The notes below the pieces were generated by a model. The model worked only from the letters and a program-made list of their open reading frames with translations, had not been told where the DNA came from and ran no database searches. Both the position numbers and the translations under genes were made by a program. From Talinum fruticosum (Eukaryota > Streptophyta > Magnoliopsida > Caryophyllales > Talinaceae): a DNA stretch of 64,000 bases. The DNA lies in the NCBI GenBank assembly GCA_021018815.1, contig JAITYX010000017.1:3224001-3288000 (forward strand), in the 5' to 3' direction. Of this stretch, positions 39,901 to 52,174 are shown one piece after another (position 1 is the stretch's first letter; each line of letters begins with the position of its first letter).

Positions 39901-41174
39901 TCTCATACGTTAAGGTGGATCATAGTTACGTTGCGTTGCATATTGCTATCAATTCTTTAATTATGGAAATGTCTTTGTTCAATTCCATGTTACTTTCAGC
40001 TTATCTCAAACCTACAAGTAACATCAGATCTGTAAATCTAAAATGTTGTAGAAGATAAGATTAAAAATTATATTTATATTTTGAAAAAAAATAAAGTTTA
40101 TAAAGAAATATCGCGTGAGATTGAACAGTATAATTCATGCTGATAAAAGTTTAGATTTATATAACTTAACTATATCAAATTATCAATTATGCTTAAAATG
40201 AATCACAAATCCTAACATGATACTAATAAGACACAGTGAAAGGAAAGGTTACATTACATAACTCACTTGCTTCTTACAATCGACATGTTTCGGCCATTTA
40301 GTATGAATACTATTTTTGGTAAAATAAAAGTTATAAATTGCTCTAAATTTAATCTCGTTGCCAATCTTACTTATACTGTAAATTAATATAAACTCATGAG
40401 AGACTATATTTTTAAGTAACAGATAATCTACTTGCTAGACATGGATATCGTAAACATCGATAAGTTTGATAATTTTTAAAAGATTATAATCAAACTACTT
40501 AAAATTTTATCAGACGATGCAAATAAAAATTAATAGATACAGAAATTGTACATTTGTCTCTACGCTAGTTTTGGTAATTAATTAAATCAGAAAACCACAA
40601 AAATTTTAAGCATCCCCAAAAGATTTTTTAAAAATCCTGGAGGGTCCATATTGGGCCTCTCTGCGCTCGAAAAAGGACCCAGTTGCTGGGTACTTCGAAG
40701 AACAAGTGAATGGGCTTTCTATCCAAAAAAAAAAAAAACAAGTGAATGGGCTAAAGATGGGTATTAACGACACTAAATAACAATTATATGCCTTAATGAG
40801 CCTCAGGTCAGGTGATAATTAAATATGGGAATTACTTTTATTTATTTTATTTTTTGGAAAATATTAGGATTGCTTTAATAGCACTAATTTATTTTACCTA
40901 TCGTTTATTTGCTTTTACAACACCACTTTACCTATAGTTGATGCTCAGTAACACCTTGCAGCATTATATCACTTCATTCTTTACACCCTTTTTTTTTTTG
41001 CAAAAAGTAAATGAAAAGATTTTAATGCTGTTGGACACTTTGGTGGAATATTATTTAAATCTTCTACCGTGATATCTTTTATTGCGCCACGTCATATAAG
41101 TGTACACAATAATATATTTTCATTGAGACTGAGTGAGGGCCTGATTTTGTTTTTCATTCAATATATATATATTA

Positions 41175-42358
41175 GGGATAAGCGGAACCCGATATCCAAT
41201 CGTTTTGGCCGGATCTGGTCCCGGAAATCGGGTCCAAAAATCCGGACTCAGTCCTAGACTAGGTTAGAACCGGGAGCGAAATTTTAGAACCGGATCCGGA
41301 GGAATGGAGTTTAGGACCATATACCTGGTCATCATTTGAGTTTTTTTTTTATACTTTTTACTAAATACCAAAAATTAATTATTAAACATCAAAAATCATG
41401 ATATTTCATATTTTTTTACAGTGACACATATATACAATTTTATTAAACACTAACAAATTAATTATTAAACAACAAGAAAGGTTGTAATTAAATTTCAAAG
41501 AAGCATGCTCGGATTAATTAGGTTACAATCTTCCCTCACCTCCACCAAATTTACAGTGACATTGACATACATGTGGCTTGACAGTGCTAGTGATCAACTC
41601 AAGCAAACGACAACATATAACTCTTTGTTAATGCATTTTAATCAAAATTCTGTATTTCTAACCAACCCAAGCAAACTAACATATATTCCTTTTCTCTCTA
41701 AAACAAATTTACTATTTTTGGACAAATATTCTAATATTTAGGGTGTGTTCGGGAGTAGCGTTTGAGGTAGTGATTAGTGTTTTGGAGGATGTAAAACACT
41801 ACTTATCTAAAAATGTAAGTGTTCGGCAAAGTAGTGTTTGACATAATGAGTAGAGTTTTAGGTAGTGTTTTCGAAAAGCTACTTAAAATAACGTTTTCAA
41901 AAACACTACCTAGTGTTTGCACATAATTTCCAAAATTCTCCTTTTTATTTTCTAAAATCTTTTATCAATTATGTCCTTTTAAGTCATTTTATACAAATAT
42001 GCTACTTAATAACTAATATTACCGAACACACTTGATCTCAAATCACTAGTTGAACATCTAACCACTAACCACTAGTTAGTAACAACTAATCGCTAATAAA
42101 ATAGCTAACAATTATTAAAACAATCTAACCACTACTAAAACAGTTAATTTTACCGAACACGCCCTTAGACCGGGTTTATGGGTAACGAATTCGAATATGG
42201 GTACAACTTTTTATTGCAAGTTCCCCAAACCCGATTCCAATCGGGTATTAAAAGTTGGACTTAGTCTCGAATCTAATTCGACCGAGTCCGGATTTGGACC
42301 CACCGAATCCAAACCGAATTCGAATTTGAAATTGGGTACTCGATTCCACTGCTCACCC
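41175..42358. mobile_element. TIR element interrupted by a nested MITE
   Basis: The left end GGGATAAGCGGAACCCG and the reverse-complemented right end GGGTGAGCAGTGGAATCG are similar to each other and to the GGGGTGAGC ends of the 14.6-kb element. The arms carry GAACCGG/CCGGATCC and CCGAATTCGAAT words. TTA lies directly outside both ends. A 424-bp element is inserted near its right arm, leaving about 760 bp of host element. Confidence 0.6.
41741..42164. mobile_element. Tourist/PIF-Harbinger-like MITE (424 bp)
   Basis: Terminal inverted repeats are GGGTGTGTTCGG at the left and CCGAACACGCCC at the right (one mismatch), flanked by a TTA duplication on each side (41738-41740 and 42165-42167). The interior is palindrome-prone, with GTAGTGTTT and AAACACTAC words, and has no coding capacity. 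The TWA duplication and G-rich terminus are diagnostic for PIF/Harbinger-type MITEs. Confidence 0.87.
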
Positions 42359-43309
42359 TTAAATATAGAGAAAATGTGTATTGGCATTGTGGTAAACTGA
42401 CATTTATTATAACAAAGAGGTTAGGGGTTTAAATCTTGGTCCCCCAAGATTTTTTGTTACAAGTTCCGCTTCCAAATGTACATTTAGGATTTAATTTTGT
42501 AAGTATATGTAGAAGGATTGTATTTCTAATTTTGTATTTACATATAAATCATATATGATACAAGTATAAGTAAACAGAGTGGAAAAAAGAGAAAAGGTTA
42601 TATACATAGTCACTCCTACAATAACACTTGCCTCGAACCAACCCATGTAAAGTCTTAAGCATTGGTCGGTCATTCTTTATGCCGTGGGTTTGTTTCTATT
42701 TCTAATTTTAAATAATTATAAATTTATTCAAAATATTATACTCCGTAATTATTCTTGGTGTACATGTTCTAAGTTAAAGTAAAAAACATATTTATAACTT
42801 CGTCAGCTTAGTTATTTTAAATAATATTTTTTTAATCAAATCAAAAAGCAAAATTATGAAAGCAAATATCATCAAACAAATACATGTCATCAAATATTTT
42901 GTCAATAATAAAATTTCTCGACATTATCCACCCAAATTTTATTATCACCCATCCATATAATAAAAAAAATTGTCACACTCAATAATCTATCCAAATCTGG
43001 TAATGAATTATTTGAATCCTACGTAACATTTTTCTTTGTTGTTTTTAATACATTGCTAGACTTTCTATCGTTTAGGGAACAAATCATATGGAAAAAATGG
43101 ATCATCTTTTTATATATATATATATGTTTTGCTTCCACTTATAGCCCTGTGATTTTTTCCTTTTATGAAGGATCTTCATACAATTCTTTATTTGGCTCCA
43201 TCAATATAGAATAGTATCATAATCGTGTACTTTTGGTAAGTCGACTTTTTTTCTTCCTTTTTTATTTACATTTATTTTTTTTTAATTTAAATGGAAGTAT
43301 AGACAAATA

Positions 43310-43883
43310 CCTGCAATCGGGTCATTCGGTTCGGGTTCGTTCGGTTCGGGTTAATTTTAGGTCGATCTTGTTCGGGTTCGGTTCGGTTTCGGGTTCGAGT
43401 CAACTTCGATTTGGGTAAACTTCGGTCGATCTCGTTCGAGTCCGGTTCGGTTTCGGTTCGGGTCAACTTCGGTTCGGTTCAATTTCGGTCAATCTCGTTC
43501 GGGTTCGATTCGGATTAATTTCGGATCGGGTCGTAATCGGGTCACTTTTTGGGTCAAAATCAATTCAAAATTGTGCCACTATGGGCACAAAAGTCCATCC
43601 TCAAAAAAAATTGTGGGTTGGGTCACTTTTATTTGGGTTAAATCGATTTGGGTCCGATTCGGTTAGGGTCATTTTCGGTTCGGTTCGGTTTCGGTTTCGG
43701 TTCGGGTCATTTTGGTTTGGGTCGGAATCGTGTTCATTAGATTTCGGGTCGGTTCGGGTCGGGTCGGTTCATTTCGGTTTTCGGGTCAAAATCGGTTCAA
43801 CTGTTTCGAATGTCGGTTCGATTTGGGTTTCGGTCGTTCGGGGTTGACCCATTCGGTTCGGGTCGGTTTTATCGGGTTTAATT
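43310..43883. mobile_element. Strand-biased GGGTTCGG tract flanked by 8-bp repeats
   Basis: About 570 bp composed almost wholly of variants of TTCGGTTCGGGT on the plus strand, with few A or C outside TCGG/TCA words. Exact direct repeats GACAAATA (43302-43309 and 43884-43891) flank it, which suggests insertion with a hAT-sized duplication. No inverted repeats are obvious. The open frame 43581-43847 simply reads the repeat (F/G/S/V-rich) and is not a gene. Confidence 0.65.
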
Positions 43884-44114
43884 GACAAATATGATGAATT
43901 GGAAAGTTGTAATTAACTTTTGATTTAAAAAGGAAAGTAAAGAAGTTGTGATTAATGATGATTTTAATATTCTTTTTATTTATTTAAATGGACAAGTACA
44001 CTTCTATTATGTGGGTTTTACGATGTTAAGATGGACAATACTCTGTTTCTTACGTATTTTAATTCAAAACTTTTTTTTAAAGAAAAAAAATGATGGTACC
44101 ATTCCTAATTATGT

Positions 44115-44540
44115 ACATAAATGAGTTGAGTTGGCTTAGCCAAATTGGTTCGAACTTGATTCGAGTTAAATTCTAGTTCATTCGAATTAGCTCGATTAAG
44201 TATGTTTATTATTATTAACTTCTAGGATCTTTAATTCTACATTACTAGAATTGAGCTCTTGGAACATTATTTTTTCCCCTTTTCATTCACAAGAATGAAG
44301 TATGAATAAGATATTATGTAAGTGGAAGAAGTGTCAAACCACTTAAATCGACCAGTAAATCTGTAATTATAAACAGTTTGTTTATTTTGAAAATAAAAAG
44401 TAGATCATATTTCGTAATATACTCGACATAATACCAACTAGATCAAAACTTAACTCAAGCTCGTTTCGATCACGAGTGTACTTGATTTAGACTCGGGAGA
44501 TGCTTATCAATCCAGTTCAATCTTGGGTTGAGACTAATTC
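44115..44540. repeat. Degenerate AGCTCG/TTCGAG repeat sequence
   Basis: Stretches such as AATTAGCTCGATTAAGT, GGTTCGAACTTGATTCGAG and ACTCAAGCTCGTTTCGA resemble dispersed plant repeats also seen near 27.1 kb and 58.0-58.2 kb. Boundaries and class unknown. Confidence 0.35.
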
Positions 44541-44946
44541 ACCGAAATACACCATTATTTATCGCGAAAATCTATACTAATGACTACTCTCTCGTCCCAT
44601 AAAAGTTGTCATAAATTTTTATTTTCAATATCTGAAAATTATAAGTAATAAATAATAGTCTTTTAAATTTTTATATTTTTAAGTTTGACAAATTTTTTAA
44701 CAACCGAATGACTACATAAAAGTGTAATTTACAATATAAGACCCGGAAGGACCTCGTGACAATCGCCTGTAAACGTTGCACCTCTGCTTTCGACCAACGA
44801 GGACATGTTTTAAGAAAAAGAAATTCATTATTAATAAAATAATAAATAAATAAAATTTTGATGAAAAAAATATCCATAAGATAAATAAATAAATATAAAT
44901 AAATAAAAGCAAATTTAGACTTGTCAGTTGTCGGTTGGCTTAACTC

Positions 44947-44953
44947 TATAAAA
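44947..44953 (+). promoter_or_regulatory. TATA box of BXL7
   Basis: TATAAAA 69 bp upstream of the ATG at 45016, implying a short leader of about 35-40 nt. Confidence 0.75.
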
Positions 44954-45015
44954 TCCACTGAGGCGTCCATCAAACTCGAACAAGCCTCACTCAAAAACAC
45001 TACTAAAACACCAAA

Positions 45016-46670
45016 ATGGGGACTGCTAATCTGCACCGCCGAAGATATGCCAATGCCGCGGCGGTGTACTCCGCCGCCGCGCTGCTATTGGTGGTGGTAG
45101 TGGTGGCAGGAGCGGCCGCGCCGCCTTACGCGTGCGACGAGTCGAGTCCGCAGACAAAAACGTACAGATTTTGCAACAGGGGGTTGGGGATAAGGGAGAG
45201 AGCGAAGGACTTGGTTGGGCGGCTGAGTTTGGATGAGAAGGTGGCGCAGTTGGTGAACACCGCCCCCGCCATCCCCAGGCTCGGCGTCCCCGCCTACGAG
45301 TGGTGGTCGGAGGCGTTGCACGGCGTCGCCGACGCCGGCATCGGCATTTTCTTGAACAGGACTATTAAGGCAGCTACTTCGTTTCCTCAGGTCATTCTCA
45401 CCGCCTCTTCCTTCGATTCTCGCCTCTGGTTCAAAATTGGCCAGGTAATTTTCTTCTCCTCTAATTGACTAATTGGATTCGTTTTGTTACGATTGTTAAT
45501 CTAATTCAATCTGGAATGAATCTCTCTCCATCTGTACTCATTAGTGAAGATAAGACTGAATATGTTTATGTCTTAGATATGGTTCTTGTTGGTTTTCTTT
45601 GTAATACCTAAAAAAGACAGAGACTGTAAAAGAATGTTATGCCTAACCAGAAAAGGACTCTAGATTATTTTTAATATTCCTTCCATTTCATTTTATTTAT
45701 CCTACTATATTATTTAAGTTTAATTTTCAATTATTATTATAGTGGTCTTACAGATTGAAAAATGATTTTAATATAGATGATTGAATAATTATGATAATGT
45801 ATAGAACAGAGAAAATGAATACATTATATTTTAAATTTAATTTTTGTCCTCTATCGTGTTAGTATTATTATTTTTTATTGTATTTTGTTGGCCCCTATAA
45901 TGGGAATGATGTGTAGGTGATAGGAAGAGAAGCAAGAGCAGTGTACAATGCAGGACAAGCCAATGGGATGACATTTTGGGCACCAAATATTAACATATTT
46001 AGGGACCCAAGATGGGGAGAGGCCAGGAAACGCCGGGAGAGGACCCTACGGTCACCTCCAAATACTCAGTGGCCTTTGTGAGAGGCCTTCAAGGGGACTC
46101 CTACGACGGACAGAGACGAGTCTCCACTCTTCAAGCCTCCGCTTGCTGCAAGCATTTCACTGCTTATGATTTGGACCGTTGGAACAATGTCACTCGCTAT
46201 GCCTTTGATGCTCATGTAAGTCTTACTTTTCAAATAAAATTGTTTGTGAGACCTCCAAATCGCTTGTTTCGAGGTACTATTGATACATATAAATGAGTAT
46301 AACGAGTACAATAAGTGTTACAACATTGAATTAAATAGTATTGGTTGTTTAGACACAACTTTAGATATATTCCGATTAAATTTGAAAGATTAACATCGCC
46401 TGATATATCATATTGTATCCATATTTTTGCGGACCTTCTTTTAACTAAATTCAGCTTTACCCAAAAAAGGGTTGTCATGTAGCTAGCCATGCGCAATGAA
46501 CAATTAAGCAATGCCCGTGTAAGTTTTGGACCACTTTTGGTGGGCATTGCCATCTTATTCTATTTGTAGTTTGCTTGTTCACATCTTCCACCAAATCCAT
46601 CCTTTTTAAGTTTCGAACACATTCCCTCAGTATCTTCAACATTCAAAGGCCCCACCTCTTTACCCTTTAC

Positions 46671-46715
<45 letters not shown>

Positions 46716-49700
46716 CATCACTGACTAGTATGTCCACCCATGATTTTAGGGAAACGAGGCCATCAGAATTGGGCCTTATAATTGTTCAAAGATTCTCTCC
46801 TCTACAGTCCTTTCCCTTTGTTGTTTATTATATTCTGTATAAAACAAACCCATGTCTCCAGGCAAATTATCAGGGTTTGGGTTATATGAGCAGTTAGTAC
46901 CCCCAGAATTATACAGCTTTTTTAATTTCCATACCAAATTGATTTTATTTATTCCATATTCACTTTTTTTGGCTTGACATTTGTCTTCTCCTCTATAGTC
47001 ACCGACCCCAGTCAAGATATTCCTGCAATATCTGCCCTTTTTCTGAACCTCCTTCAGATTACTATCTTATAACTAATATCATACTATGTGATCAATCTGT
47101 TCTGACCATAGAATATTGTGAGTTTGAATTAGCTTATATGATAGAAAAAGTTTGAAAATCACACCAAGCACTAATAGTTGGATTTAGATCTTGTTTCCAT
47201 TGGTCTTATATATTACTTTGACATGTATGAGTCGCCGGTCAACTCCACCCCTAACCCAAAGAAAAAGTTTTAAACATGTAAAATAAAAAGATATGGTAGA
47301 CATAGGGTCTTATCCCTGACACCAATTAGAACAAGTTCATCAAACTAATATATCATGTTCCATGCAGAGAAAAGATATGATTTATTTCATGAAAAATAAT
47401 TTGTACATGCAAATGTAGGTAAGTCCACAAGATATGGCAGATACGTACCAACCTCCATTTGAGAGCTGTATTAGCCAAGCAAGAGCCAGTGGCATAATGT
47501 GTGCTTATAATCAAGTCAATGGAGTTCCTAACTGCGGTGATTACAATCTCTTGACCTCAACTGCCAGAGGAAAATGGGCTTTTGATGGGTAAGCTGAACT
47601 GATCACATCAATGGAGTTCCTAAATGATTTCATGATAGTTGTGGTGATCATAGTGTATATCCAAGAAGTAGCCAAGCATAATGCTCTGACATAGTCTATC
47701 TATCGATCTATTCCTTTGTACTCAAATAAGTGGATATTATCAGGTATATTACATCGGATTGTGATGCAGTATCAATCATCCATGATGCTCAAGGTTATGC
47801 TAAAACCCCCGAAGATGCAGTAGCCGATGTCCTTAAAGCTGGTAACTAAGTTTAACTGTTTCTTTGATGCTCATTCTACCTTATCGTTCATCCATTCTCA
47901 TATTCTATAATCCTTGAAAGTTAAGATAAGGCCAGAGTTTTAATTGATTCAAATACACTCAGGGATGGATGTCAATTGCGGTTCATACCTGAAAAAGTAC
48001 GCCAAATCTGCAGTGCAACAAAGAAAACTAGCTGAAGCACAAATAGACAGGGCACTTGAAAACTTGTTTGCAGTGAGGATAAGGCTAGGTCTTTTTGATG
48101 GCAATCCAAGCAAGCTAGTCTTTGGGAGTATTGGGTCGGACCAAGTGTGCAACCGTGAACATCGGGCCCTAGCCTTCAAGGCAGCCCAGTCTGGCATTGT
48201 ACTCCTGAAAAACGATGCCAAGTTGCTCCCACTCCCTAAGGGGAAAACTCCTCTCTTGCCGTTATAGGCCCCAATGCCGATGCTGCTAAGACACTCCTTG
48301 GCAACTACCATGGCCCTCCATGCATCTCCATTTCCCCTCTTCGTGCATTGCAGACCTATGTTAAGAACACAAGGTGTGTCTCGGGTTGTGACATATACTC
48401 AATTTGATCTTGCTGCTAGCTAGCTGTTAACCCCCTTTTCCCGCTTCTGCAGGAAAGATGAGAAACGTCATCTTAAACAACCATTCCTATCCAAACTCTG
48501 TTCTTCTTTTCCCAAAAGAAAAAAAAGAAGAAAGATAATGCTTCTACTAGGAATAAATATAATTCATATGATAGTATCCTTCAAATTTCATTTGTATTTA
48601 CAATGACCTTTAATTTTGTGCAGATACCACTCAGGTTGTGATAATGTGGCGTGTTCATCTGCTTCAATCCAAGATGCAGTGAGAGTGGCAAAGGAGGCCG
48701 AGTATGTTGTGCTGATTATGGGGCTGGACCAAACTCAGGAAAGGGAGGACCATGATCGCACTGACTTGGTCCTGCCAGGGCAGCAAGAAAGTCTCATCAC
48801 AGCGGTGGCCAGGGCTGCCAAGAGGCCAGTGGCCCTGGTGCTTCTTTGTGGAGGTCCTGTCGATGTTAGCTTTGCCAAGTTGGACCCCCACATTGGTGCC
48901 ATAATTTGGGCCGGGTATCCTGGTGAAGCCGGTGGTATTGCTCTTGCACAAGTCATTTTTGGTGATCACAACCCAGGTTTGTACTACTCAAATAAACACT
49001 CACCTTTTTCACGATCTGCATCTAATTAACTGATTAGGTCTTGCGCTCTGCATACAAACAAAAACTCCAAAAATGCAGTGACATGAGAGCCCTGCTTAGG
49101 TAGCGAGGGTCTAGGGTGTTAAATGCAACTGTCTTACCTTCAATTGTAGGAAGGTAGAGATTAAAATCATTGACTATATAGTCCGTATAAAAGAAGTAGA
49201 GAACAGTTTCAACTTTGAGGAACATTTTGTTTTAGTCCACAATAATCCAAGCTGAAAAAGCTGCCAAAAGTTGGCCGCCTTTTCAACTACCTGGAAAGTA
49301 TACATTATCTTGTGCTCTCGTTATTGCAAATAAATACTACGAATTCAACTGTTACTCCATAACATATATCAGAAAATATGTATGTTATGCAGGGGGAAAT
49401 TACCAATGACCTGGTATCCAAGACAATTTGTGAAAGTGCCAATGACAGACATGAGAATGAGAGCAGATCCTTCCTCAGGCTACCCAGGTCGGACCTACAA
49501 GTTCTACCGAGGTGAGAAAGTGTTTGAATTTGGGCACGGTCTAAGCTACACATCCTACTCATACGAGTTCACCAGGGTGTCCCATAAGGAGCTGCACTTG
49601 AGTGCACTAGGAACTGTGAAGCAAATGGCTGACAAATTGGACTCTAGTATACAAAGACGGCACATCGAGGTGTCTGATAAGGAGTCAGAGTCATGCAAAG

Positions 49701-49996
49701 AGATGAAAGTGTCAGCGACTGTGAAAGTGATTAACAAAGGGGAGATGAAAGGAAAACATCCAGTGCTGCTGTTCGTGAGGCACGAGAACCCAAGCAACGG
49801 GAGTCCCATGAAGAAGTTGGTGGGATTTGAGAACGTCGGGTTGGGAGCAGGGGAAACAACACAGGTGGAGTTTGAAATGAGACCTTGTGAGCACCTCACC
49901 ACAGCCAGTGAGGATGGAGTTATGGTGGTTGAAGAGGGCAATCACTTGTTGATGGTGGGTGATAATCAGTTACCTATTACCATTCATCTTGATTGA
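45016..49996 (+). CDS. BXL7: GH3 beta-D-xylosidase (BXL7-like), frame broken three times
   Basis: Secreted enzyme expected to remove xylose (or arabinose) from cell-wall xylan or arabinoxylan oligomers. Exons: 45016-45444, 45917-46215, 47419-47588, 47744-47841, 47963-48373, 48624-48976 and 49393-49996. It has an N-terminal signal peptide (hydrophobic [12 protein letters not shown], residues ~23-35), then [46 protein letters not shown] and [16 protein letters not shown]. The GH3 nucleophile Asp sits in [10 protein letters not shown] (about residue 305); candidate acid/base glutamates are in [10 protein letters not shown] (about 509-511). A C-terminal fibronectin-III-like domain ends ITIHLD. 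One base must be added in each of the runs at 46014-46017, 48250-48251 and 49392-49396; the product would then be about 788 residues, the family length. These are probably sequence errors. From memory, the match is At1g78060. Confidence 0.95.
46670..46715. repeat. (TAT)n microsatellite in BXL7 intron 2
   Basis: About 15 uninterrupted TAT units inside the 1.2-kb intron 46216-47418. Confidence 0.95.
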
Positions 49997-50102
49997 TCAA
50001 TTTCCAACCGTCTAAAGTTATGAGATGAAATCAAAGCTTTTTAGTTTTTGTAATGTGATTTGATTGCGATGTCGTCAGAGTGAAATGAGAAATGGGAAGC
50101 AC

Positions 50103-50108
50103 AATAAA
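50103..50108 (+). terminator. Polyadenylation signal of BXL7
   Basis: AATAAA 107 bp after the stop codon, preceded by a T/G-rich stretch (TTTTTGTAATGTGATTTGATTG) split here as TTTTTGTAATG and GATTTGATTG. Confidence 0.55.
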
Positions 50109-50159
50109 CATACGGCCTCTTCAAATCCCCCACCCCTTCTTCAAAACACTCCCTTGGAC

Positions 50160-51429
50160 AAGCTGAAGAACTGGGCAATGGGCCAGGTTGGGTCGGATTA
50201 AAGCTGTCCAAGTAATGAGTGGGCTAGATTATGCTTTCAATATAAGTTAACGGGTTGAGTCTGGTTTTCCTTGGATCAGTCGAATTGAAATGAAATGGTA
50301 ATCTTAACCAAGTTTAGTATGTAAAAACCTATGATAGACAAGTCCACGAAGATATTGAATCACAAGGACATATAATGGCCCACCGAGATTAGATAGGTAA
50401 AACTGACCCGAAATTCAAATTGAATCACCCGAATGTATAATCCACCTGTCTTCAAAAATAGTTAACTTAAAGTGCATTTGAAAGCAAAGTTGACCCAAAT
50501 AAAAATAAACCAAAATTGACAACAACCTAATATGAAACTGAAATTAAACCCAATTTTATTAAACAAAATATTATCCAAACAAAAAAGAACTCGAATGACT
50601 CATTTATTAGATCTATCTAAACTAGAGTGTCCGATCTATTAACACATTCTAAATGGGCAAGCCCGTTATTCACCCTACAATTTCTTAATCAAGCTTTTTA
50701 TTGACTTTGTTAAACGGACCAACTTGCTTAATCTAATAGATACCTTGCACATTACCCTACAAGTGTGATATCACGGAGTTTTTTTTTTGTCATGCACTCT
50801 AATAAATATTCCTAGTAGTATGATATAGATTTAATAATATAAAATTATAGACAGTAATATGAAACTATTCATTTGTTTACCTATCATGAAATATTTAGTG
50901 ATAATTATTTTTTTGATACTTTTGTCTTCAATTTATGTCTATATTTATTTTTTTTTTTTTAATAAGTATGTCTATATTCCTTATATTCCTTAAAATACTT
51001 ACAACCTGTTTGTCAAAGATATCAATAAAAAAATTTAAATATATAAATTTAAAGTTTTTAAAAATAATTTTAGATAACAAACCGCTCTACTTATAATATT
51101 AGAATTGCATTTGCATGCATGTGGATGGGTTAAAATACTAGTCTTGCAAGATTTACTCAAAATGTTATTGAAGTTTAACTTAAAACTGAATTATATTTCT
51201 AAATTACAGGTTGGTTATTCCGATAAGCCCATGAACAATGGCATGTGAAATCTAGCTTGCAAAATATTCTGCATGCTTATACAATTCATCCAAATCCTGC
51301 ACACGATTATATTTCTAAATACTAGTCATGCTTATACTATAGTTTAGAGGGATTAATGTATCTTTTAATATTTTCTAGGCTTAAAATATCCACCACGTTC
51401 TTGTTATATTGTAGAGGGCATATCCATCA

Positions 51430-51468
<39 letters not shown>

Positions 51469-52170
51469 TATTATTATTATTATTAATTGTTAAATTATAA
51501 TATTTGGAGTACAATGCATTATAACTCTCATACATCATATCAACGAATGGTTCGATCAAAACAGAAAATAAAAGGAGCATCTAATGAATAAAAAAAGTTA
51601 GTAGATCATCAAATAAAACTCGATTATTTCCTAATTATAAATTTACATAAAGGTAGTTTGGATTTTAAGTTAAACAATTTTTCTTCGTTAAAAAAAAAAA
51701 AAGAAGTTGATTTTTTTTAGACTACTTGTTTTATCTATGGGGCGACATATTAATATTGTTCGATTGAAGGTAGGATTAAAATATTATAATTCTTTTAGCA
51801 AACAAATTAAATTTTCAGCTACCCATATTTTTATCACTAATAATAAAAATAACCTTATTATTAATAAATATTAAATAATAGAATATGATAAAAAAAAAGG
51901 AGAATCAAATTCGAAATTTAACATATCTAAAATTTTAAATTTTAATTTATTAAGATCTTATAGATTTAAATTGTAGTAGTAGGACCTCTAAAAAATGGGA
52001 TATGCCTTAAGCTTATAGCACATCCACTTCAAGACCTAAATATCCCAACTTTTCATTGACAATCTCACACCCAACCAACCCACCCACACCCCAAAAAAGG
52101 GGCAAAAAAAAGCCTCCAAATTTCCACATGGGATATTGAGATCATCTGGTAAGAAATCTCCTGTTTTTTT
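50160..52170. other. Spacer between BXL7 and the Sec14 gene
   Basis: The first 600 bp contain degenerate GGGTCGG/ACCCGAA repeat sequence (CAGGTTGGGTCGGATT, AAACTGACCCGAAATTC, GCAAGCCCGTTATTCACCC), probably an old element. The rest is AT-rich with the AAT/ATT palindrome at 51.43 kb. No genes seen. Confidence 0.55.
51429..51484. repeat. (AAT)n joined to (ATT)n, self-complementary
   Basis: About 13 AAT units (to 51468) run directly into about five ATT units, so the strand can fold back on itself. Confidence 0.93.
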
Positions 52171-52174
52171 CCAT

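Larger units (their letters stand above)
37000..44946. other. 8-kb spacer between divergent WD40 and BXL7 genes
   Basis: Contains the WD40 promoter, two further GC-richer islands (about 38.05-38.28 and 38.58-39.02 kb) with CCACGTGG and GGGCCC words, the nested elements at 41.2-42.4 kb, the GGGTTCGG tract at 43.3-43.9 kb and degenerate AGCTCG-type repeat sequence at 44.1-44.5 kb. The remainder is AT-rich. I see no coding gene. Confidence 0.65.

Noticed and set aside
42370..42480. tRNA gene or SINE near GGGGTTTAAATCTTGG
   Set aside because: A B-box-like word is present but no cloverleaf could be drawn and the A-box match is poor.
43581..43847. 88-residue frame rich in F, G, S and V
   Set aside because: It only reads the GGGTTCGG-type repeat; low-complexity translation, not a protein gene.
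16798..49996. Reading the ERF and BXL7 genes as pseudogenes
   Set aside because: All six breaks are single-base losses in G/C runs, with splice sites, catalytic motifs and the rest of the frames intact; error is simpler, although not proven.
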